A DNA stretch of 35,786 nucleotides, from the NCBI GenBank assembly GCA_036396755.1, contig DASWKG010000106.1, forward strand, positions 1-35,786. The letters run 5' to 3'. A model generated the notes under the pieces. The model had not been told where the DNA came from, searched no databases, and saw only the letters and a program-made list of their open reading frames with translations. Position numbers and translations under genes: made by a program. The number at the start of each line of letters is the position of its first letter. Position 1 is the first letter of the stretch. The stretch comes from DASWKG01 sp036396755 (GTDB lineage Bacteria; Actinomycetota; UBA4738; CALAEC01). This document shows positions 31,820 to 35,786 of this stretch, piece after piece.

Positions 31820-31849
31820 ATCGTCCCGCCGGGGCGAACCCCGGCGTGC
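31744..31849 (-). ncRNA. Candidate small RNA or attenuator leader, about 106 nt
   Basis: The unit has its own promoter and terminator. From the predicted start at G31849, the RNA would form a 7-bp hairpin with a UUCG tetraloop (31845-31828, GCCGGGG/CCCCGGC). An 8-nt linker leads to a long stem closed by GGGCCCAAG/CTTGGGCCC (31819-31811 with 31762-31754) plus four inner pairs, with an inner 7-bp GC hairpin. A T-rich tail, TTCTTCTTTT, follows. It matches no RNA family I can name. It may be a free small RNA, or a leader that controls read-through into DUF4193, 75 nt further on. Confidence 0.5.
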
Positions 31850-31856
31850 GAACGCG

Positions 31857-31885
31857 ATGCTACGCCCCGTGCCTGCGGGTGTCAA
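31857..31885 (-). promoter_or_regulatory. Promoter TTGACA-17-TAGCAT of the candidate small RNA
   Basis: On the minus strand a perfect -35 TTGACA (31885-31880) is separated by exactly 17 bp from the -10 TAGCAT (31862-31857). No protein gene starts within 180 bases downstream, so its product is the structured RNA or a long leader. Confidence 0.65.
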
Positions 31886-31999
31886 CCGCGCGTCGAGAGT
31901 TCTTGCTCCGTCACGCGCGAGATCGCGTGCCGACGAACCCTCGAGAGTTGGTCGAGGGTTCGGGGCGCCGAAACCGGGGACCGTGTCAGAGGCGGGGGC

Positions 32000-32005
32000 T
32001 ATCCT
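32000..32005 (+). promoter_or_regulatory. -10 box (TATCCT) for leaderless nurA operon
   Basis: TATCCT is followed by 7 nt and ATG 32013, with no Shine-Dalgarno sequence, matching the leaderless pattern elsewhere in the window. Confidence 0.55.
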
Positions 32006-32012
32006 GTCCGCG

Positions 32013-33065
32013 ATGGACCCCTCCCCCCGCACGGTGATGGACCCCGCCGAGAGCACCGGGCTCGACGAGGCCGCCCGGTTCGTCGTCGATCTCCTCCACC
32101 GCCCGGCCACCGACATCCGCGTGATCGAGGGCCAGCTCGGGCTCGACGAGGCGCTCGTCGTGCCGGGCCACCCCGACGCGTTCGAGATGGCCCCGCTCTC
32201 CCCCGCAGACCCCGGCACGGTGTGGTCGATCGACGGCGGCTCCTGCCTGCTCGCCGACGGCCGCTCGTTCCAGGTCGCCGCGTACCGCGCGGCGCGGGTG
32301 CGCTACCGCGGCGGCGTCACCGACCTCGTCGAGGCGCCACCGCTCCGAGTGCGCGCGGTCTCGCCCGCGGAGGTGCAGCGCATCGCGAAGCAGGCGCTCG
32401 CCGAGCTGTGCGGCGCGGAGCCGGAACGCATCCCCGACCTCCCGCGACCGGTCGACGCGTTCCGCGAGTGGTCCGAGTGGGCCGCGGTGCGCGACACCGT
32501 TCGCGAGGCCGGCGCCGGCGACCTCGTGCTCGTCGACGGCTCGCTCCACGGCGGCCCGCTGGTGCCGCCCGAGGTCGTCCGCGGGATCCACGCCCAGGCC
32601 ACCGAGCGCGGCGTGTCGCTCGCCGGGGTGGTGAAGGCATCGACGCTCTTCTGGGGGCGCAACGCGCCGCTCGTGACGCTGCTGAAGCGGCGCGGCGACC
32701 GCGAGCTCGGGCCCGTGCCGTGGGCGGCCCGCATCTCGACCGACCCCACCTTCGGCCGTCTCTACGTCGGCGACATCTTCGTCGCGCACCTCGCCGGGAC
32801 GGCCTCGTTCGCCTTCCGCGTCGACGTGGCTTCCGGGCCCGCGGCCCCGGAAGCCGTGCTCGCCCGGCTGGCCGGCGTCTCCGACGACCCGGCGTTCGTC
32901 GGCTACCCCTACCCGCTCGCTCGCGCGCACCAGGCCGCCCGAGTGACGGGCTACGCGGTCGCCGACCTCCGGCGCTCGTTCCGCGACCAGCTCGGCCGCC
33001 GAGGCATGTCCGACGACGAGATCGAGGTGCTGTTCCAGGACTTCCACGAGGTCTTGAACCGATGA
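32013..33065 (+). CDS. nurA: NurA-family DNA end-processing nuclease
   Basis: The 350-residue protein has the NurA motifs in order: WSIDGGS with D74, an REWSEW helix near 151-156, LVLVDGSL with D175, GVVKAS with K208, and the C-terminal GYPYPLARAHQAARVT (298-312) typical of the family. NurA is a manganese-dependent 5'-3' nuclease that works inside the HerA hexamer to resect DNA ends in archaea; some bacteria carry it. ATG 32013 is placed by the -10 box; ATG 32037 (residue 9) is an alternative. The stop overlaps the herA start (ATGA 33062-33065), and mre11-like and rad50-like genes follow, which strongly supports a recombination-repair operon. Confidence 0.88.
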   Translation: MDPSPRTVMDPAESTGLDEAARFVVDLLHRPATDIRVIEGQLGLDEALVVPGHPDAFEMAPLSPADPGTVWSIDGGSCLLADGRSFQVAAYRAARVRYRGGVTDLVEAPPLRVRAVSPAEVQRIAKQALAELCGAEPERIPDLPRPVDAFREWSEWAAVRDTVREAGAGDLVLVDGSLHGGPLVPPEVVRGIHAQATERGVSLAGVVKASTLFWGRNAPLVTLLKRRGDRELGPVPWAARISTDPTFGRLYVGDIFVAHLAGTASFAFRVDVASGPAAPEAVLARLAGVSDDPAFVGYPYPLARAHQAARVTGYAVADLRRSFRDQLGRRGMSDDEIEVLFQDFHEVLNR

Positions 33066-34636
33066 CCGATCCGCAGCGCGGCCGCATCTTCGGCAAGAGC
33101 GTCCTCGAGGCCACCTTCCGGGCGTTCCACGGGACCGACCTGTTCCTCGGCGAGCTGCTCGCCGCCGAGGACCCCGAGCGGCGGCGGCGCTTCCTGTTCC
33201 GGGTGATCGACGTCACCTACGGCTCGGAGTCGTCCGACCCCCATTGGGCCGAGCGGACCGCCGGGGCCTACATGGCCGGGGACTCGGCCGGCACCACCTA
33301 CGAGCTTCGGGACCCCGAGCAGCGCCTCTACAAGGTGGCCCGCTGTGCGCCCCTCGGCTACATCGACGCGTCGGGCGACTTCCGCAAGCCGAAGTCCCTG
33401 CCGGCGCAGTTCGCCCGGGTGACGGCCCCCTCCAGCGACGACTTCGCCTTCCTGCGCGAGCGGATGGGCGATCTCCGGGTGGGGCTCCTGCGCTCGGGCG
33501 AGGACACCATCGACCTCGAGGTGGGCATCCGGGGCGAGACCCTCACCTCCCACGTCGGGGTCTTCGCGACCACCGGGATGGGCAAGTCCAACCTCATGAA
33601 GGTGCTCTGCGGGACCCTGCTGGCCTCCCAGGGCCGCTACGCGTTCCTCCTGTTCGACCCCCACGGCGAATACCTGGACGGTGGAGGCGGGGTCCGCCGG
33701 GGCCTCCGGGACCACCCCTGGGCGCCCGACCGCCTGAAGGTCTACGCCACCCGCGACGGGGGCGGCGCCGGGCACACGGCCCTCCGGCTCTCGCTCTCCG
33801 AGCTCACGCTCGGCGACCTGCAGACCGCCTACGAGTGGAGCCACGCCCAGGAGGACGCGATCTGGCGCCTCCAGCGCCTCTACCGTGAGGACTGGCTCAC
33901 CGAGGCGGCCGACGAGGCCCGCGACCCCCAGGAGCTGGCCGAGGAGGTCGGGGCGGCCGCCAGCACCATGCAGGTGATCCAGCGACGGGCGCGGCGGATC
34001 CTCGAGCTCCCCTGCATCAGCCGGGACCCCGGGCAGCCCTCGCTCTCCGAGCGGATCGTGAGCGAGCTCCAGAACGGGCTCTCGGTGCTGGTCGAGACCT
34101 CGGGGCTCTCGTCGATGGAGGAGGTCCTCGTGGCCTCGGTCATCACCCGCCGGGTCATGGACAGCTACTCGAACGCCTACCTCGACGACCGCGAGGCGTT
34201 CGAGGCCCTCCCGCCCACGCTGATCGCGCTCGAGGAGGCCCAGCGGGTGCTCGCGCGCGGCAAGCGCTCGGACGAGAACGTCTTCCCGCGGGTCGCGCGC
34301 GAGGGGCGGAAGTTCAAGGTGGGCCTCTGCGCGGTCAGCCAGCAGCCGAAGCTGATCGACGACGAGCTCCTCTCCCAGTTCAACACGTTCTTCGTGCTGG
34401 GCCTCGCGGACGAGAAGGACCGGAACATCCTGCGAGCCTCCTCGAAGCAGGACGTCTCCGACCTCGGGCCCGAGATCCAGACGCTGATGCCCGGGGAGGC
34501 GATCGTGACGAACCTCGACGCGCCCTTCGCGCTCCCCGCGCGCATCCACCTGTACGAGGAGTACCTGAAGTCGGCGCCCGGTCCCGCTCCACTCCCCGAG
34601 CGACCGAGGGGCGCGGCCAAGGGGTTCGCCGAGTAG
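33062..34636 (+). CDS. herA: HerA-type DNA translocase ATPase
   Basis: The 524-residue protein has an N-terminal HAS-barrel-like beta domain (about 1-150) and a RecA-like ATPase core with Walker A TTGMGKSN (K175) and Walker B LLFDPHGEY (D199, E203). Further conserved stretches are LIALEEAQRVLA, AREGRKFKVGLCAVSQQP and MPGEAIVTNLDAP. This is the FtsK/HerA superfamily; HerA forms hexamers that push DNA into NurA. A helical insert (about 240-290) lies between Walker B and the later motifs. ATG 33062 overlaps the nurA stop by 4 nt, and the stop overlaps the next GTG by 1 nt. Confidence 0.9.
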   Translation: MTDPQRGRIFGKSVLEATFRAFHGTDLFLGELLAAEDPERRRRFLFRVIDVTYGSESSDPHWAERTAGAYMAGDSAGTTYELRDPEQRLYKVARCAPLGYIDASGDFRKPKSLPAQFARVTAPSSDDFAFLRERMGDLRVGLLRSGEDTIDLEVGIRGETLTSHVGVFATTGMGKSNLMKVLCGTLLASQGRYAFLLFDPHGEYLDGGGGVRRGLRDHPWAPDRLKVYATRDGGGAGHTALRLSLSELTLGDLQTAYEWSHAQEDAIWRLQRLYREDWLTEAADEARDPQELAEEVGAAASTMQVIQRRARRILELPCISRDPGQPSLSERIVSELQNGLSVLVETSGLSSMEEVLVASVITRRVMDSYSNAYLDDREAFEALPPTLIALEEAQRVLARGKRSDENVFPRVAREGRKFKVGLCAVSQQPKLIDDELLSQFNTFFVLGLADEKDRNILRASSKQDVSDLGPEIQTLMPGEAIVTNLDAPFALPARIHLYEEYLKSAPGPAPLPERPRGAAKGFAE

Positions 34637-35772
34637 TGGCCCGGCTGGCCGCGCTCGGCGACGCGCACCTGGGGCGGACCCACCACGCGCACCTCCGCGA
34701 CGACGAGGGCCGGAACCTCCGCGAGGAGGACTTCCTGCGCTCCTTCGACTGGGCGATCGACGAGACGCTCCGCCAGGAGCCCGACGGGTTCCTGTGGCTC
34801 GGGGACATCTTCGACCACGCCCGGCCCTCCTACCGCGTGTTCACCAAGGTGCTGAGCGGGCTTCGGAAGCTGGAGGAGGCGGGCCTCTCCGGCGTGGCCA
34901 TCTCGGGGAACCACGACACGCCGCGCCTGCGCGGCACCGGCTCGCCCTACGCGGCGCTCGAGGAGGTCTTCGGCAACGTGACCTTCGCCTGGGCGATGGA
35001 GGCGCGCTCGGCCGACCTCGCCGGCGTCCGGGTGCACGCGGTCCCCCAGACGCTCACCGTCGAGGACCTCCGCGCCGAGCTGGACCGGGCCGGCGGCGGG
35101 GTCTCCGCCGACGCCACCAACCTCCTCCTCGCCCACGTGGCCCTCACCTCGCTCCCCGCTCGCGAGTGGGGCGACGTGAACGAGCTGGAGGTCGAGGAAG
35201 CGGCTTTCGATCGCCGCTTCGACCTCGTGCTCCTCGGCCACTACCACGTCTTCCAGAAGGCCTCGAAGCGAACCTGGTACGCGGGGTCCACCGACGCGTT
35301 CAGCTTCGCCGACCGGCCCAAGGGAGCGGGACCGAAGGGACTGGTGGTGCTCGACACCGAGGCCGGGAAGGTGGAGCACGTCCCGAACCCCCACGAGCGC
35401 CCCATGCTCACGTTCGGGATCGACGCGGGCGGCCTCGGGCCGGCCGACCTCCTGACCGCGATGGGCCGTCACGCGGGCGAGGTGCCCTCGGGGGCGATCG
35501 TGCGCTTCTTCCTGAACGAGGTCGACCCGGCCTCCTACCGCCAGCTCGGCCAGGACGACTTCCAGGACACCCTGCCCCCGGCGATCCACGTGCAGGTGGT
35601 GCCCGACCTCGCGGCGGCGGCGATCTCGGCACAGGGCGGGATGGAGATGGGCAGCCTCGAGGTGGAGTGGGGGTCCTTCGTCGAGGTGCAGGACCTCGCC
35701 GGGCTCGACCGTGAGCGCGTGCGAGCCACCGGTGAGCGCTTCCTCGTGGAGGCACAGGGAGAGACGGTGTGA
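34636..35772 (+). CDS. Mre11/SbcD-type DNA repair exonuclease
   Basis: The 378-residue calcineurin-like phosphoesterase has all the Mre11/SbcD metal motifs: GDAHLG (D9, H11), LWLGDIFDH (D57), GNHD (91-94), LLLAHVAL (H167) and LLGHYHVF (H202, H204). A C-terminal capping/partner-binding region follows. The family cuts DNA ends and hairpins together with a Rad50/SbcC ATPase. GTG 34636 shares its first base with the herA stop, and the stop overlaps the next GTG, so all four genes are coupled. Linkage to herA-nurA favours the archaeal-type Mre11 role over a lone SbcCD pair; the sequence itself fits either. Confidence 0.9.
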   Translation: MARLAALGDAHLGRTHHAHLRDDEGRNLREEDFLRSFDWAIDETLRQEPDGFLWLGDIFDHARPSYRVFTKVLSGLRKLEEAGLSGVAISGNHDTPRLRGTGSPYAALEEVFGNVTFAWAMEARSADLAGVRVHAVPQTLTVEDLRAELDRAGGGVSADATNLLLAHVALTSLPAREWGDVNELEVEEAAFDRRFDLVLLGHYHVFQKASKRTWYAGSTDAFSFADRPKGAGPKGLVVLDTEAGKVEHVPNPHERPMLTFGIDAGGLGPADLLTAMGRHAGEVPSGAIVRFFLNEVDPASYRQLGQDDFQDTLPPAIHVQVVPDLAAAAISAQGGMEMGSLEVEWGSFVEVQDLAGLDRERVRATGERFLVEAQGETV

Positions 35773-35786
35773 GGATCCTCGAGCTC
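35769..35786 (+). CDS. 5' end of probable Rad50/SbcC-like ATPase (partial)
   Basis: A GTG overlapping the mre11-like stop (GTGA 35769-35772) opens a frame reading MRILEL up to the window end. This matches the usual first beta strand of Rad50/SbcC/RecF-type ATPases, and Mre11-type genes are normally followed by such a gene. Only six codons are visible, so the call rests mainly on context. Confidence 0.5.

Larger units (their letters stand above)
31670..32012. other. Divergent intergenic region with structured RNA and dyads
   Basis: This 343-base stretch has no coding frame. Reading leftward it contains a complete promoter (31857-31885), a structured RNA with terminator (31744-31849) and a DUF4193-proximal -10 box (31692-31697). 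Reading rightward it has the nurA -10 box (32000-32005). An 11-bp perfect inverted repeat, CGAACCCTCGA/TCGAGGGTTCG, with a 7-nt loop occupies 31934-31962. A 9-bp direct repeat, TCGAGAGTT, occurs near 31893 and at 31941. Confidence 0.6.

Noticed and set aside
31828..31845. GGTTCG sequence resembling a tRNA T-loop
   Set aside because: It is the UUCG tetraloop of a 7-bp hairpin. No acceptor, D or anticodon arms are present around it.
29214..32012. Apparent long N-terminal extension of nurA across the lnt-ppm1 and DUF4193 genes
   Set aside because: The frame is open by composition only. NurA motifs begin after 32013, where a -10 box and ATG fit a leaderless start.
1..35786. Search for CRISPR arrays, transposons, integrases, attachment sites, tRNA or rRNA genes
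   Set aside because: No regularly spaced repeats, transposase/integrase motifs or tRNA-like folds were recognised on reading both strands.

Overview
The window is high-GC DNA, densely coded on both strands, from an actinomycete-type bacterium (Actinomycetota, probably a deep, little-studied lineage). The best evidence is the block at 11.7-24.5 kb. Its gene order (pgsA-like, DUF881, small basic DUF1290, DUF881, gcvH, garA-like FHA, MerR, bifunctional nuclease, MerR, glycine decarboxylase) matches the Mycobacterium tuberculosis Rv1822-Rv1832 neighbourhood. An Lnt-Ppm1 fusion and a DUF4193 protein, both typical of actinobacteria, also occur. No tRNA, rRNA, CRISPR array, IS element or phage gene was seen.

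Layout. (1) 1-447: the tail of an unknown gene, a YCII/DGPF protein lacking its N-terminal strand, and a possible stub of an ECF sigma gene. (2) 484-7741: a cyclic-di-GMP signalling island. A hybrid histidine kinase and a REC-HD-GYP-REC-LuxR regulator run leftward. Divergently, a lipoprotein with a sulfite-oxidase-like fold overlaps a membrane GAF-GGDEF-EAL-REC protein, an arrangement like Agrobacterium PruR-DcpA. (3) 7785-11638: a PLP threonine/serine dehydratase and a secreted M23-peptidase protein. (4) 11708-24524: the conserved actinobacterial cluster, with a nucleotidyltransferase/phosphomannomutase fusion, a D,D-carboxypeptidase, a phosphoribosyltransferase and a small PD-(D/E)XK-like protein inserted, and with split gcvPA/gcvPB. 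(5) 24562-31669: a secreted BNR-propeller protein, a YbdK-type ligase, a PAS-GGDEF cyclase, Lnt-Ppm1 and DUF4193. (6) 31670-32012: a 343-base divergent intergenic region holding a probable small RNA or attenuator. (7) 32013-35786: a tightly overlapping nurA-herA-mre11-(rad50) operon, the archaeal-type DNA end-resection set, cut off by the window end.

How the genes work together. The c-di-GMP genes form a sensing circuit: an extracytoplasmic ligand-binding lipoprotein controls a dual cyclase/phosphodiesterase, and a histidine kinase probably feeds phosphate to response-regulator domains fused to the HD-GYP and EAL enzymes. The glycine-cleavage genes sit with GarA, which in mycobacteria controls 2-oxoglutarate/glutamate flux. 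The last operon would let a HerA translocase, NurA nuclease and Mre11-Rad50 process double-strand breaks.

Several starts (11708, 12361, 19709, 28152 minus, 32013) lie only 6-7 nt after a TANNNT -10 box, so leaderless transcription appears common here. Promoters with a visible -35 box and a 17-bp spacer lie upstream of 17226, 20325, 20889 and 28241, and inside the 31.7-31.9 kb intergenic region on the minus strand.
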